Positions 24,441 to 38,932 of a DNA stretch of 64,000 bases are shown here, one piece after another. The notes below the pieces were generated by a model that did not search any database, had not been told where the DNA came from, and saw only the letters and a list, made by a program, of their open reading frames with translations. The stretch spans positions 6,086,600 to 6,150,599 of the forward strand of contig JAJEKV010000058.1 in NCBI GenBank assembly GCA_021234155.1, written 5' to 3'. Position 1 is the stretch's first letter. Every line of letters begins with the position of its first letter. The translations under genes and the position numbers were made by a program. This DNA comes from Isoetes taiwanensis. Its lineage: Eukaryota; Streptophyta; Lycopodiopsida; Isoetales; Isoetaceae.

Positions 24441-24451
24441 TTGTAGTGATT

Positions 24452-25434
24452 GGCTCTGTTGGCACAGTCGCTACGCCACTCTATTGTGTTTAGGAAGCCA
24501 GCAATTCCGGCTCAGTTGCCGTGGGCTCTGTTTGAGGATTTGCGGCCATTCCCTCATGCTTCGCCTTTTCTTAAAGGTCTCCTCAAGGCCTGGAAGGTGG
24601 TCAAGGTTCTCTTTTCATTGGACCCTAGCAGGTGTATGGTAGCCTCATCGCCCTTTCTTTGGGTACCCTTGGATTCTGCATCTCCCTTGGCTTCTTCCCT
24701 ACACCCAGGTACTCAGCGCCGATGGATTGCTGCAGGGGTAACATCCATCCGTGACTGGTATTGGGAGGGTCATCTGGCACCGTGGGAGTTTTTTAGGGAT
24801 CGATTTGGCCTTCGGCGCTGGGACATTCGGACTTGGGCCAGAATTGCGAATGCTATTCCATTGCAGTTGTCTTCTCAAGTCGATCGCGTTTGGAAGTCGC
24901 ATAGTGGACTTGATGCATCTCAGTTTGTAGCATCGGCTTATGGGCTTCTAGCGCCAGGGACACATTGCCGCCGGATAAGTGGTCACTTAAGCTTCCGGGG
25001 AGTAAGTGGCCCACCATGTGGAAGTGGGCGTGGAATACATTGCCTCCTCCTAAAATCCATTACCCTTCTATGGCGGATCTTGCACCGTAGCCTCGGGGTG
25101 AATGTCCGAATACACGGGTTCAAGCCTCGGTGCGGAAACATGCCCTCTATGTGGGAGGCACCGAGAGACCATTGAGCACTGCTTTGTCCTATGCACAGAG
25201 GTAGGGGCAGCTTGGTCCTGGGTGAGAGCCCTCTTTGGGTCTTCACTGTGTAGTCAGAAGCTTCTCATGGGAGTCTTTCCTAGCAGTTGGTCAGTAGCCA
25301 AGCAGCAGGTGTTCCATTTATGCAGAGCTTGGCTTCTGTGGTTGATTTGGAAAAGACGGAGAGCGAAGGTCTTCCAGAATGCAGTGCTTAGCCCTTTTCG
25401 GTTGGTTCCGATCTTGAGGCATAAGTTGTGGTAG
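24452..25434 (+). pseudogene. LINE ORF2 C-terminal part after the CACTA insertion
   Basis: This continues the ORF2 broken off at 10833. The frame from 24450 resumes with LALLAQSLRHSIVFRKP and runs 240 codons through WIAAGVTSIRDWYWEG and the segment ahead of the zinc-binding domain. A frameshift near 25100-25170 moves the zf-RVT domain to another frame (CPLCGRHRETIEHCFVLC, WLLWLIWKRRR, ending at 25434). The 3' untranslated segment and a 10-base A run end at 25601. Confidence 0.85.
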
Positions 25435-25617
25435 GCTTACCAAGTCTCAAGCTTGTCTGGCACAGTTAAGCGGGAAATTTGGTCGACATTCCTACAGATT
25501 GTGAATCATGATGGGCACTTCATTTCTTAGCACCACACTTATCATTGTACTTGATCACATTCTAGTGGTTTAATATATTCCTATATTCTTCAAAAAAAAA
25601 ATATATTATAGATGCAT

Positions 25618-26237
25618 AATACACTGAAATAATATTGAACTAGTCAAAAACCCATTTGATTACTTTGCATTGCAAATTATAGGATATGGTGTGGGTGGTG
25701 TTTTATAATATAAAATTGAAGTCGAAGTAGGGCATTAGATAGTACAGTCTTTGCAAAAAATTGACAATAATGGTTGACATTCACATGCTTAATCCACGTG
25801 AGAACTATTCAACTTTACAAACAAAAACAAGGTGCTGCGCACGGAGGGTTGCCCTCCGTGACTCGAGGGTGAAGTGGCTTAAATCATACTTCAAGGTCAT
25901 GATTCACAATCAATCAAAAATGCTACTTCAAAACAATACAATACTTGATTCTTGTTTTCAACAAGAATTTGACCCTTGATCCCTAAAATATTATTGTAGG
26001 TCTGGAAAGGGCCAATTCAAGCCTACGCAATTTACCTCTTGCAGATTGAACTCCTCCTTGTTTCTCTGATCAATAACTCAAATGCCTACAGCCTTTGGCA
26101 GCCCCAATGCCACATTATCATCTAATAATCTTATGTACAGGCTGCATCCTTATCCTTACAACTCCTCCTCAGCCTGTACCTACTTGTGCTTTACACTAGT
26201 TTAAATTCCGTCAACACCTTACTGAGCATATCTACTT
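25618..26237. other. Intergenic DNA with one perfect hairpin
   Basis: No gene is recognised. At 25840-25860 there is a perfect inverted repeat with 9-bp GC-rich arms (cacggaggg / ccctccgtg) around a 3-base loop. It stands out in otherwise AT-rich DNA. Confidence 0.5.
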
Positions 26238-26480
26238 GCTTTGATACCACTGTTAGTTCTCAGTAAATAGCCTAATCACAGTCATATCCCTCAAGAAATC
26301 ACACAGGATCTCCGTGGATATTAATATAATATATATCTATCTGTCCTAACCTTTAGCTTCCAGAATGACTTCCAAGAATAAGTGGTAGGCTCTACATTTT
26401 TTACACTTCTATAAGATTGCCTCAGTTTCTTCCAGCTAGGTGTCGACGACAAAAAGCGCAAACACTTACACCAAGTCAGA
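26238..26480 (-). mobile_element. Copia-type LTR remnant with primer-binding site
   Basis: On the minus strand an LTR-like end (...GAACTAACA) is followed by CAG and then TGGTATCAAAGC (26249-26238), the usual initiator-Met-tRNA primer-binding site of Ty1/copia elements. The LTR would lie to the right from 26251. Its outer border could not be found, and no gag is visible to the left, so this is a fragment or a non-autonomous element. The right limit given is approximate. Confidence 0.5.
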
Positions 26481-28186
26481 CCTCTAGTAAAAAAAAATAA
26501 AGCACATTGGGAAACCTTTGTAACAAAGGCCAGGCAAAAAAAGCATATACCAAGTTCTTAATGCACCAGATGCCCCTTGTCATGTGTAAGACTCTTGTAC
26601 AATTCAAAGTGGTGTGAGAGAGGTATCATCGAATGTTACATTAAACATGCAATTTTGCCTATGAAAATTTTAGTCAAATTTCAACAAGTTCAATGCTATT
26701 ATTACGTCCTAGACTTTGATGCACACAAAGAATGGATATGAATCTTGAGACACCACTAGACATTATAAACTATTATTTACAATTTTGGCGTTGATTCATT
26801 ATACAACTGTTTTGTTCGAATTAAAAAATAACACAAACATGCATTTTACATCTATATCAAACATAAGAGGTAGGAAAGTAACTTACATATAAAGAAATGC
26901 ATATTTACGTGATTTTACCGCATCAATCTTTGCGGTTTGAAGCAGCGGTATATGTTCCGAAAGACAAGCCACCGATCTTCTCAAAGACCATGGACTTACG
27001 CACTAAAACCTCAACCTGCAGAGGATAGTCACAGGCCATTAGCTCTAAGATGTTATCTATCACAGTAAATTGCAAAACAGCAAGGATAAGCGAATATACC
27101 TGATTACGCTTCTTTGGGATAATATGAATGAAACAAAGGATTTACGTAAGAAAACGCAATGCCAAATCTGATCCAAAGATAAATAAAAATAAGGGAAGTG
27201 CCTTGGGAAGCTCCAAATCTTGCATTATGCTTGCAAACACCGGGCGATTGTCCATGTTTGTATTGATATCCATTTCTACAAAAATACACAAAGGGCAAAG
27301 GGCAATTTTTGCCTTTTGCCTCATCATATCTACGTAATAGAAGTGGTATGGTATTTGATATTCAATAGAAAAAAAAGATTCAAGCTCATCATAGTTAAAT
27401 TATCTACATAATAGATGTAGCATGGTATTTGATATCAATAGGCTGGGGTTATCTAATTTATAAATCACAACTACAAATTAATAAATTAATAACTCGCATA
27501 GAATTTAAAGATTTGGCATTTTTTATCTTGTAACCAAGAGGAATTCAAAGGTTTGGCATTCAATGATTAGCCAAGAGGAATGTAAAAAATGCTTTGACCT
27601 TTGAAACATTTTACAAAGATCAATTAAACGTGAAACTTTATAGAAATTGACTAAACATGATTCTATTTAGAAAATATTGCCTAGATAATAACATCAAAGA
27701 TTTTCCTTAAGCCTCTCCTTAAGCCTCGAATACAAAAGTAGATCCAACATCATGAGAGGAATTATAGGAAATGATTATTATATGAAATAAATAAATGTAT
27801 AATAAAAATGCCACTGTTGTGTGCAAGCATAAATGCCTAGGCAACTTGCATTGCCTTCATTCTTATATATCTCGGGCTGGATCAAGAGATCCAAGCAAGA
27901 ATAGTGTGAAAAATTGGCCTGGCCATTCTTTACATACAAAATTTGGTTGGGTACTTATTGGGATCTACTTAAATATATAAATTTGTATCCTAAGAATGGT
28001 AACTTAAGCGTTGTCGGAATCGCCGCTTGACATAACAATGAGTTCCTGAAGTGCGCAAAGATCAACTTAGCATAATGATCTAAGGAAAAAAAAATCACTA
28101 AAATCAAAGCAGACCGAAATAAGCAGACTGAATAAAGAACAAAACTGGAACTTTTTCCTTCCTGCATAACAGTCCCAGAACTGACC
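26481..28186. other. Intergenic DNA, no gene recognised
   Basis: AT-rich, with no convincing coding region. A short exon-like stretch on the minus strand (about 27013-26930, read after a ctgcag acceptor) encodes about 30 residues ending in a stop, but I could not match it to a family or find supporting exons. Confidence 0.4.
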
Positions 28187-28893
28187 TTAACTTGGTATAG
28201 AAATTCCATCTCGATTTCTGATCACTTTAATTCCTAAGAATTTCTTCAACTCTCCTAGGTCTGTCATCTTAAATCTGGATTTGAGTAACTTCTTGCAAGT
28301 TTTCAAGCAATCCAAGTTATTAGAAAACATCACACACATAAAGTGCAATGAGACAAAAATGATCATGTTGCTTGAATACATATAAGTTCCCATCTACATT
28401 TAGCTTCATAAATCCCTGGTCTGTCAGATATTTATCCATGCATGTATACCATGTTCTAGGTGACTATTTTAGCCCATATACTGCTCTCTTTAACTTCCAT
28501 ATTTTATCTTTTTTTTTCTTCAAATCCCAAAGGTGGCTTCATGTAAATCTCTTCCTCTAACTCTGCATTTAAAAATGCAGTACTAACATCCATATGGTGA
28601 ACTTCCCAGTTTATTGAGTTTGCCAGTGCTAACATAATTCTTATGCTTGATAATTTTGGTGAATATGTGTCATTATAGTCAACTCCCTTTTGCTGTGTAA
28701 ATCCCTAAGCGACAAATCTAGCCTTGAATTTCTTAGATCCATCTGGAAGTTCTTTAATCTTAAAAATCCATTTGTTTCCCACAATATTTTTATCTTCGGG
28801 CCTGTTTACTATTTCAAATGTCTCAGTTCGTTTAAAAGCTGACATTTCTTCATTCATAGCATTTTGCCATTGTTTGCTATTTTTATCATTCAT
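28187..28893 (-). pseudogene. Copia reverse transcriptase fragments
   Basis: The segment at 28893-28705 has the opening of copia reverse transcriptase (W-x-x-AMNEEM; VGNKWIFKIKELPDGS; KARFVA). The intervening part is frame-broken. The segment at 28393-28187 reads LLKSRFKMTDLGELKKFLGI, a block just after the catalytic YVDD in intact elements. The YVDD itself could not be read in one frame. The remainder, including RNase H, is absent. Confidence 0.8.
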
Positions 28894-28908
28894 TGCTTCT
28901 TCATATGT

Positions 28909-29910
28909 CTATGGCACATCATTCTCCATTGCTGTCATCAAATGTGGAATCATTTCTTCTTCTATTGTCTCTAGTCTTTTGCTTTTTCCATCAGCCTCTC
29001 TTACATGCTCATCAACTTTAATTCCTTTATCTGCCAATTCTTTTTTAAGTCTTTCTGCCTCAGACATCCTTTTTCTTTGTTTACAAGCAATACTTCCTTC
29101 TTGTACTACCTCTTGGTTAAGGTTATTATCTTTCATGCTTCCTTGTGCCATTTTGTCTGAATCTCCATCATCATCACTGTCAAATTCAGAGTTATGATTT
29201 GTTCTCTCTATTTCATCTGTCTTATTCTTATTTTGTGTTTCCAGATCCTTGAAATCCTTATATAGCTGCTTTTCTGAGAATACAACATCTCTGCTTATCA
29301 CTATCTTCTTCTTGCTTGGGACATAAAATCTGTATGCTTTAGATTCCTCGTCATATCCAATCAAAAATGCAGTCAAAGCCCTGTCATCTAATTTACTTCT
29401 CAATTCTTCTGGAATGTGTACATATGCCAAGCAGCCATAGGATCTAAACCTTTCATATGTTGGCATTCTTTTGGTCCATAGCAGCTCTAGTATTTCTCCA
29501 TCTATACTTGCACTTGGAACCCTGTTTTATATGTAAATTGTAGTTTTCAATGCTTCTTCCCATAATACATTTGGCAATCCAGCATGCTTTAGCATAGCCC
29601 TAACTGCATTTAAACATGTTCGATTATTTCTCTCTGCTACCCCATTCTGCTGGGGAGAATACCTGCATGTTAATTGCCTCTTAATTCCCTTCTCGATGCA
29701 AAATGCTTTAAATTTCTTTGATATATACTCACCTCCCCTGTCTGACCTTAAACATTTCACTTTATAATCTGTTTCTCTTTCTACTTCATTCAAATATTTT
29801 TTAAATGCTTTCAAAGCCTCATATTTTTTTGCCAAACAGTAGCATTTAGCTTTTTCTAGTGTAATCATCTATAAAAGTGATGAAATACCTTTTTCCAGAA
29901 TAGCTTCTTA
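28909..29910 (-). pseudogene. Copia integrase core and C-terminal region (frame-broken)
   Basis: At 29868-29527 the integrase core is clear (LRSDRGGEYISKKF; GIKRQLTCRYSPQQNGVAER), holding the second catalytic Asp and the Glu of the DDE triad. The first part of the core (an FIDDY-type motif near 29880) lies in a neighbouring frame. The 29466-28909 frame carries the downstream copia segment (FRSYGCLAYVHIP; FLIGYDEESKAYRFY), then a charged linker rich in Asp and Glu. At least two frameshifts separate these pieces. Confidence 0.85.
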
Positions 29911-31570
29911 CATTGAGGGGGCCACATATGTCTGTATGTATCAGCTCCAATGGTGTTTCTGCCATTTGATCTTCTGCCAAAAGGAAGCCGAGTACTTTTT
30001 CCTATCATGCAACCCCTGCAAACAAAATTCTTTTGATCTTCATTTGCAGCACTAATATATCCAAGTGTGTTCAAGGCTTTCACATTGTTTATATTTGTAT
30101 GCCCTAACTCATGCCAAGTTTTATAGTTAGGAAGTGACACATTATTAACTGCTGGAACATTTTCAAAACCATCCAACTCAAAAAGATCTCCAACTCTTTT
30201 TCCCAAAAAACATGTTTTATTATCCTTCACAATTCTGCATACAAGCTTGTCAAATAGGACCTGATAATCAAGGTCAACTAATTGACTTACAGAGATTAAG
30301 TTTTTCACTATAGAGGACACACAAAGAACTTTCTCAATTTCCACTGGATTTCCTTGTAAATCAAACAATTTCAACATGCCTCCAGCCTTCACTTCTTTAA
30401 TTCTGCCATCTCCCAAACGTATATTCCTTGTCTTCTGCTCCTTATCACATCTTGTCAGCAAATCTGGAGATTCTATGATTGTTCTTTCAGCTCCCGAATC
30501 TACAATAAAAGATACTTTAGAATTTTGTGCTTTGCTCAAATAGTTAGAAAAAGTATTTGTTACCTCCTCTTCTGAATCTTCCTCCTCACATTCTACAACA
30601 GCAACATTTGTACTTGTTGCCTTGGCACCCCTGCCTCTTCCTTTATTTGCATTCCAATTATTTGATCTGCCCCTGCCCCTATCCCTGCCCCTGCTATTGT
30701 CCTTTGGGCTTGGGCATTTAGAAGCCACATGTCCTACTCCTCCACATGTATAACAAGTTCTAATATTTTGATCACTTCTCGGGCAATTATATTTTAAATG
30801 CCCTACTTTCCCACAACCAAAGCATGGACCAATTTGCCTACCTCTGTCATTATAGGCTTTTCCCTTTTTTACCAGATTCCTCCTCATCCTCATTGTCATT
30901 TTCAATCACAGATTTTTGCTCTATTTCAGTTCTTGCAATCTGCTCAGCCTCCTCCCTAGTTCTGGCCACAGTCCTTATTAGTGTAGCCAAGGTTTCAAAA
31001 TTAGCAAACATTTTAGAAATAGCCAAGATTTGATGACTTACAGACATTATTATCCCTGATGCTTCCAAATCTGCACAAAGGGAATCAAACTTATCGAACA
31101 TTGTGGTCAGGTCAGTTTTCTCATCAAATCTCATTTTTCTAATTTCCTTTTCCGAGACATCTATCTGTGAGGAGCATTTTGTCTGATATGTTTTGATCAA
31201 ATACCTCCATGCATCCCTAGGACTCAAGCTTAAGCATTATGCTTGGTGCAACTTTGCATATAATTATGGCCTTAGCCTGACATAATTTCAAGTCGTCACT
31301 TGTTCTATCACTACTGACACTCACCTCTTTGGATTTTGCAGCAAACTCTCCAGATTTTGCTGTTGAAGTTTCTCCTATGGCTGAGCTGCTAACTTCATCA
31401 TCAACACTAGTACTTAGTTCAATTATGTGCCATAATCCTTCAAATTGCGGGACCTCTTTAATTCTCTCTTTCCATATCTGAAAGCCTTCAACTCCCTGAA
31501 ATACTTCAACTGAGCTTAGAAGCGTAGCTCCAAAACGTATGGACATTGTTCTAGCTAGCTTTGATACCAC
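29865..31570 (-). pseudogene. Copia gag, protease and pre-integrase region (frame-broken)
   Basis: Gag starts near 31533 (MSIRFGATLLSS), continues through the 31227-30850 frame (a UBN2-type capsid pattern) and into 30905-29865. That last frame has two CCHC zinc knuckles (CFGCGKVGHLKYNC and CYTCGGVGHVASKC), an RG-rich basic patch, the aspartic protease motif FIVDSGAERTII, and the integrase HHCC zinc site (WHELGHTNI ... CRGC). Two CCHC knuckles in tandem are less common than one in plant copia gag. Frame breaks near 31220 and 30900 make it inactive. Confidence 0.85.
31558..31569 (-). promoter_or_regulatory. Primer-binding site of the copia element
   Basis: On the minus strand TGGTATCAAAGC complements the 3' end of initiator Met tRNA. 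It lies just inside the LTR end (...CTTTCA), as expected for the start of minus-strand DNA synthesis. Confidence 0.75.
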
Positions 31571-31682
31571 TGAAAGATTATTCTTGTCCTATCAACTTAT
31601 TAAAACACCCTAGTTACAATATCAATGTCACACACAGGTAAAAATATGGGCAAATACTAATCATAACAACAAGTCTCGATTT

Positions 31683-33226
31683 CAGATCATCATTTCGATC
31701 AAACTGTTAGTCTGTACACAATGAAATTGTGCTTATATACACTAGGGGATCACCGCATTCCGGCAACCCCATCATCTTACCCATTCATTGATCTGTTCGG
31801 TTACTAGATCAGTGCTTTTGTTTCCACCTGGCCGGGAACACTGTTCACCAAGCTAGGATTTAGGGCTTTCCATAAATATGATCAATATTTCGATGCTAAC
31901 CATTGAACCATTATCTTAACATAAAGATTCAATGAACATATCATCTCAATGGTTTTGAAACACATTAATATTCTCAACATCCCCACCGAAAACCATGCAG
32001 AAGTCCACGCCCCCACGTCAAAGAAGAGAGCCAGACAAGAGAAATGACCGCCTCCGGGAAGTTCGGCCTTAGATTAGCGGGATTCCAGGCATTAATGACG
32101 GCTTTGCAAAGATTCCCTTAAATCAAGCATATGATTCAGGAGTTGGTGACGGAGATCACAAAGGCTCTGCCATATGTCTATTCTGGGCCCGGGGCCATTG
32201 TACGTATATCAGTAGAGTTAGATCTCAAGTCTTAGCATTGTCTTGTTTCTCGTCTTCTCGTCTTAGCGAGATCTCATGTACTCTTTTTGATATTCAAGGA
32301 GCTGTCTTGGCATATAGTCTCTTTGCGTGACACATTAGAGTAGGGTATTAACCACCTAGTGGTTAACATTGTACACATGTTAGGTGTCAGTGGTGGCAGG
32401 CGACACTTAGATTTAGCTCGATGTAGGGCTCAGATCATCATTTCGATCAAACTGTTAGTCTGTACACAATGAAATTCTGCTTATATACACTAGGGGATCA
32501 CCGCATTCCGGCAACCCCATCATCTTACCCATTCATTGATCTGTTCGGTTACTCGATCAGTGCTTTTGTTTCCACCTGGTCGGGAACACTGTTCACCGAG
32601 CTAGGATTTAGGGCTTTCCATAAATATGATCAATATTTCGATGCTAACCATTGAACCATTGTCTTAACATAAATATTCAATGAACATATCATCTCAATAG
32701 TTTTGAAACACATTAATATTCTCTACATCCCCACCGAAAACCATGCAGAAGTTCACGCCCCCCGTCAAAGAAGAGCCAGACAAGACAAATGACCGCCTCC
32801 GGGAAGTTCGGCCTTAGATTAGCGGGATTCCAGGCATTAATGACGGCTTTGCAAAGATTCCCTTAAATCAAGCATATGATTCAGGAGTTGGTGACGGAGA
32901 TCACAAAGGCTCTGCCATATGTCTATTCTGGGCCCAGGGCCATTGTACTATATATATCAGTAGAGTTAGATCTCAAGTCTTAGCATTGTCTTGTTTCTCG
33001 TCTTCTCGTCTTAGCGAGATCTCATGTACTCTTTTTTATATTCAAGGAGTTGTATCTTGGCATATAGTCTCTTTGCTTTTCTGTTTCATTCTTTCTGTTC
33101 TAATTTCCTTGCAAAATCCCCCGTGACACATTAGAGTAGGGTGTTAACCACCAAGTGGTTAACATTGTACACATGTTAGGTGTCAGTGGTGGCAGACGAC
33201 ACTTAGATTTAGCTCGATGTAGGGCT
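31683..33226 (+). repeat. Tandem duplication of a 750-800 bp LTR-like unit
   Basis: Unit 1 (31683-32430) and unit 2 (32431-33226) both start cagatcatcatttcgatc and end gatgtagggct. They differ by scattered substitutions, and unit 2 has an extra block of about 50 bp near 33075-33123. Each unit contains a TATA-like cttatatacac, the phrase ctcatgtactcttttt, and a small hairpin (ttaaccac...gtggttaa). This looks like LTRs or a terminal-repeat element left in tandem by recombination, but no TG...CA ends could be fixed. Confidence 0.7.
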
Positions 33227-36167
<2,941 letters not shown>

Positions 36168-36372
36168 TCTGAATCTTCAAGGAGTATTGAGTATTGAGGA
36201 AATCTATGGAATCTTCAAAAAACCTTAGAGAATCTGAAGTGAATCTCAAGGAATCTTGCATAATCTTTCAATTTTCTTGAAATGGAAAGGAATCTTGAGA
36301 AAATCTAAAGGAATCTTAATAAAGACTTGATAGATTCTAAGGGAATCTTTAGAGAATTTCAAAGCTGATTCC
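36168..36372. repeat. Degenerate GAATCTT-rich repeat
   Basis: Roughly ten copies of (G)GAATCT(T) occur within 200 bp at irregular spacing of 10-30 bp (aaggaatcttgcat, aaggaatcttgaga, aaggaatcttaata and similar). It is most likely a decayed minisatellite. Confidence 0.6.
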
Positions 36373-36435
36373 TAAGGCATGAATGGACTAGATGGAGCAA
36401 GTCTTCTAGCCAAACATTGGGTTTTCTTTAACACC

Positions 36436-36550
36436 GGTTGCCTTTCATATTGGGCCTCTTTTGCACCATTATGCAAAGACATATTCAAGGTGGCCTTGGT
36501 TGCCTTTTACATTGGGCCTATTCTCAAAAAGACATATTCAAGGTGGCCTT
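36436..36550. repeat. Imperfect tandem duplication (62 and 53 bp units)
   Basis: ggttgcctttcatattgggcc ... aaagacatattcaaggtggcc recurs at once, with a short deletion in the second unit (36498-36550). Confidence 0.75.
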
Positions 36551-38854
36551 GACAAGCTGTGATATATTTCTTCTTGTATGTTTACAATAATTCTATACAA
36601 TCATGTTTGTTCCTTGCAATATTATATAATTATGTTTGATCCTTGCAATCTTTAAGTAGAACAAATGGTGTGCTATAGAATTTCCTCAAATGCCAACTAC
36701 ACTATCTCAGCAAGTGTTCTCTTCTATATGTAGCCAACATAAGTGGGTACTACTAACAGCCAACTACATACTTCTCTCTTCTATTATGTAGCTTCGGATA
36801 TGGTGCGAATAACAAAGAAAATACATATTCTTGTTTACGCCCGAAAAAAATGCTTGGAAGTGGATAGCTCTTTTTCCGCTTATTATATATGTATGATTTG
36901 TGACTTATGGGAAGGTGGAGCCTTTGGAAAAGGTACATCGAAAATGGTTTTAAGGAAAACATTCATGTTGCATAAGGCTCTGAAAGCTTTAAAAATGAGC
37001 TGCATCAATAAAAATGCTGTTGCCACACTCCAAAATCACACCATACCCCTCAAATTCATAATAGGCACCACTATGGAGTACATCCAAACTATTGACCCCG
37101 TCACTTTTCTCGCAAACGATCTTGAATAATCGCCTTTGGCCTCAAATTTCGAGACATCTCCATTAACTTCTTTAAACAATGTTACAATGATCAATGTCGT
37201 TAATCATGTTACCATAACCTTGATGAAAACAATTCCTGCCATTCAGCAGGCCCCAAAACGAATAATGACAGAGATGAAGCTATATGAACTGCTTGTGAAT
37301 CTCAAAGATCAAAAGTCTGCGGCCCGGCATTTTCATCGAACAACTAACACCATGCATGCAAAAGAATCGCATGTAGGAAAAGTATAAAAGCCGTCAATTT
37401 ACATATAATGAACTGTCATAATCAAATACTTTTGTAAGCACCTCCACTTTCCAAAACCTGGGTTTTTGCCCTGACACTATGCTAGCTTTATAATCCTTTC
37501 TAAGTCAATACACCTTTTCTTAAAATTTACAGGCCCATTAGGGCAAGGCAATGCACAGAACATCTAAAATATCTGACTTCCAGTAGCATGGTTTTCATCT
37601 GCCAAAGATCCCCTTTAGGCTTTTGTTAGCCAAATAGCGGTTTCTCTTGGAGATACTTTGCTATGTCCGAAAGGCCTTAGGACAACCGATAGCTCCTCAA
37701 GCCGTTGCTAAGATAGCAACTGGGCACATAGTTCTAGCAAGCCCTCCATCCTAAATGCACATACTAATACAATTGCTCTGTACATACCTCCTATTATTGT
37801 AAACAATCTCGCTGTGTACTCCTAAATGCACATACCATGAATTCATTATCCAAACAGAAAGCAAATAAAGAGAAACTATCATATACCTTTTTAAACCAAC
37901 TATGTAAAATATGGAGCAAAAAGAAAGAGCAAAAAGAGAGGCGGAGAAAGGAGACTCCGTGGATATTGCAGAGGAGACTGATGCAGACCATATTGTTGAT
38001 GGAATCGCCAATCTCACCTTCATCTTGGCTATGGCGTCATTCTACACCTAAATGCCTACATCTCACCTCAGGTTGGCTATGGCGTCAGAGTGCCGGAGCA
38101 GACCTCACGTCTTCTTGCTCAGAAACTCCATAGAAGCAGAAGTCGATGCAAATCCACCTTCGGCACAGATCTATTTTCCATCATCTGCATGCAAGTTCCC
38201 CTCCGTTTGTGTGTAGATTTAAGAATGAGGAATGGAATCGCCGGAGCATTGAATAGCTATGCTGTAGGGGAAGAGACGGGAGGAATTCCCCACAGAAAAA
38301 TCCAACGCACTTAATGTGAGCGAAAAAAGGAGACACACGTCGGTGCAAGATGGACCAAGGAATACGTGTCGCCAAAAATTGCATTTGGATTGCGGCGGAG
38401 AAAAAATAGAAGTGCAGAACAAAAAAAAAGAAAAATGTGAGACTCGATTATATATGTGTGGATACATGAGTTCCCCAAAGGTAGAGGTTTGGAAATGAGA
38501 AATAACCTCGCCTGCGTCTGATGTTGTGCCATGAATGACACTCATTGAATACATATGCTTATATTGAATTATGTGCTGAAGTACCAGGAGTGGAGTGAAC
38601 GTGATGGTACATAAATTCATACACAAGACACAGATATAAACAATTATTTTGGATGAAGGTGGCCTATGTCAAGAAGCCAACCAGTGCTCTATCTATAATT
38701 CTATTGTATTCAACCTCTCTAAATAAATAATTCTATTGTATTCAAAAAATTATGTGACGAAGGTGGCATATCTGAGAAGCCAACCTTTCAAACCATATAT
38801 AAAGCATTCACTTTTATTCTATTCTTCAAGATTCCTTGATGCTCCATTGCATGC
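36551..38854. other. Intergenic DNA with an unrecognised 128-codon ORF
   Basis: The open frame 36743-37129 (+) encodes a Lys- and Cys-containing protein with no domain I recognise, and a second one follows at 37136-37387. Composition is AT-rich and no splice signals support them, so I do not call genes. Near 38015-38090 the phrase ggctatggcgtca is duplicated. A segment near 38520-38570 resembles one near 60400-60450 (gccat(g/a)aatg(a/g)cact(c/t)attgaa). Confidence 0.35.
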
Positions 38855-38932
38855 GTGCCAAATGTCAAATTTTTTTTTCGGGGAACATTTTTGCAATTTT
38901 GCATTCTTGCATTTATTGAGGAGGAGCCACAG

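Larger units (their letters stand above)
10834..24448 (+). mobile_element. CACTA (En/Spm) DNA transposon, 13.6 kb, probably autonomous
   Basis: The element begins CACTACAA (10834) and ends TTGTAGTG (24448). The terminal inverted repeat extends to about 17 bp with 14 matches (CACTACAACAGTTTAGG versus CACTACAAGAGGATAGG). It is flanked by ATT at 10831-10833 and 24449-24451, the 3-bp TSD typical of CACTA elements. If the element and one ATT are removed, the host LINE frame closes as SPG-LALLAQ, confirming both ends. It carries a minus-strand Transposase_24-like gene, a plus-strand SET-domain gene and a plus-strand Transposase_21 (TNPD-like) gene with all reading frames open. Subterminal repeats lie inside each end. 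Open frames plus clean ends suggest a young insertion. Confidence 0.95.
6351..25602 (+). mobile_element. LINE (L1-type), about 5.6 kb, split by a nested CACTA element
   Basis: A 15-bp direct repeat, atattatagatgcat, stands at 6336-6350 and again at 25603-25617, right after an A run (25592-25601). These are target-site duplications of one target-primed insertion. The inside holds ORF1 (6819-7481), endonuclease and reverse-transcriptase parts (about 8165-10833), and the ORF2 tail with zf-RVT (24452-25434). Taking out the CACTA element leaves about 5.63 kb, a normal plant LINE length, so the copy was full length or nearly so. Several frameshifts and stops in ORF2 show it is inactive. Decay between the parts that still match each other suggests the LINE is older than the CACTA insertion. 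Confidence 0.9.
28187..31682 (-). mobile_element. Truncated Ty1/copia retrotransposon
   Basis: Read right to left, the order is LTR remnant (31682-31571), primer-binding site (31569-31558), gag, two CCHC knuckles, protease, integrase and reverse transcriptase. Integrase before reverse transcriptase defines copia. It breaks off at about 28187 in the reverse transcriptase; RNase H and the 3' LTR are missing. Several frameshifts separate the open parts, so it is dead. The upstream LTR is cut short by the tandem repeat starting at 31683. Confidence 0.9.

Noticed and set aside
26930-27125. Minus-strand exon-like pieces (after a ctgcag acceptor, and before a donor near 27101)
   Set aside because: The two pieces can be joined in frame, but the upstream one has a stop without an acceptor and I recognise no family.
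36743-37387. Two consecutive open frames (128 and 83 codons) as a possible gene
   Set aside because: No recognised domain, no splice or promoter support, AT-rich composition like the non-coding surroundings.
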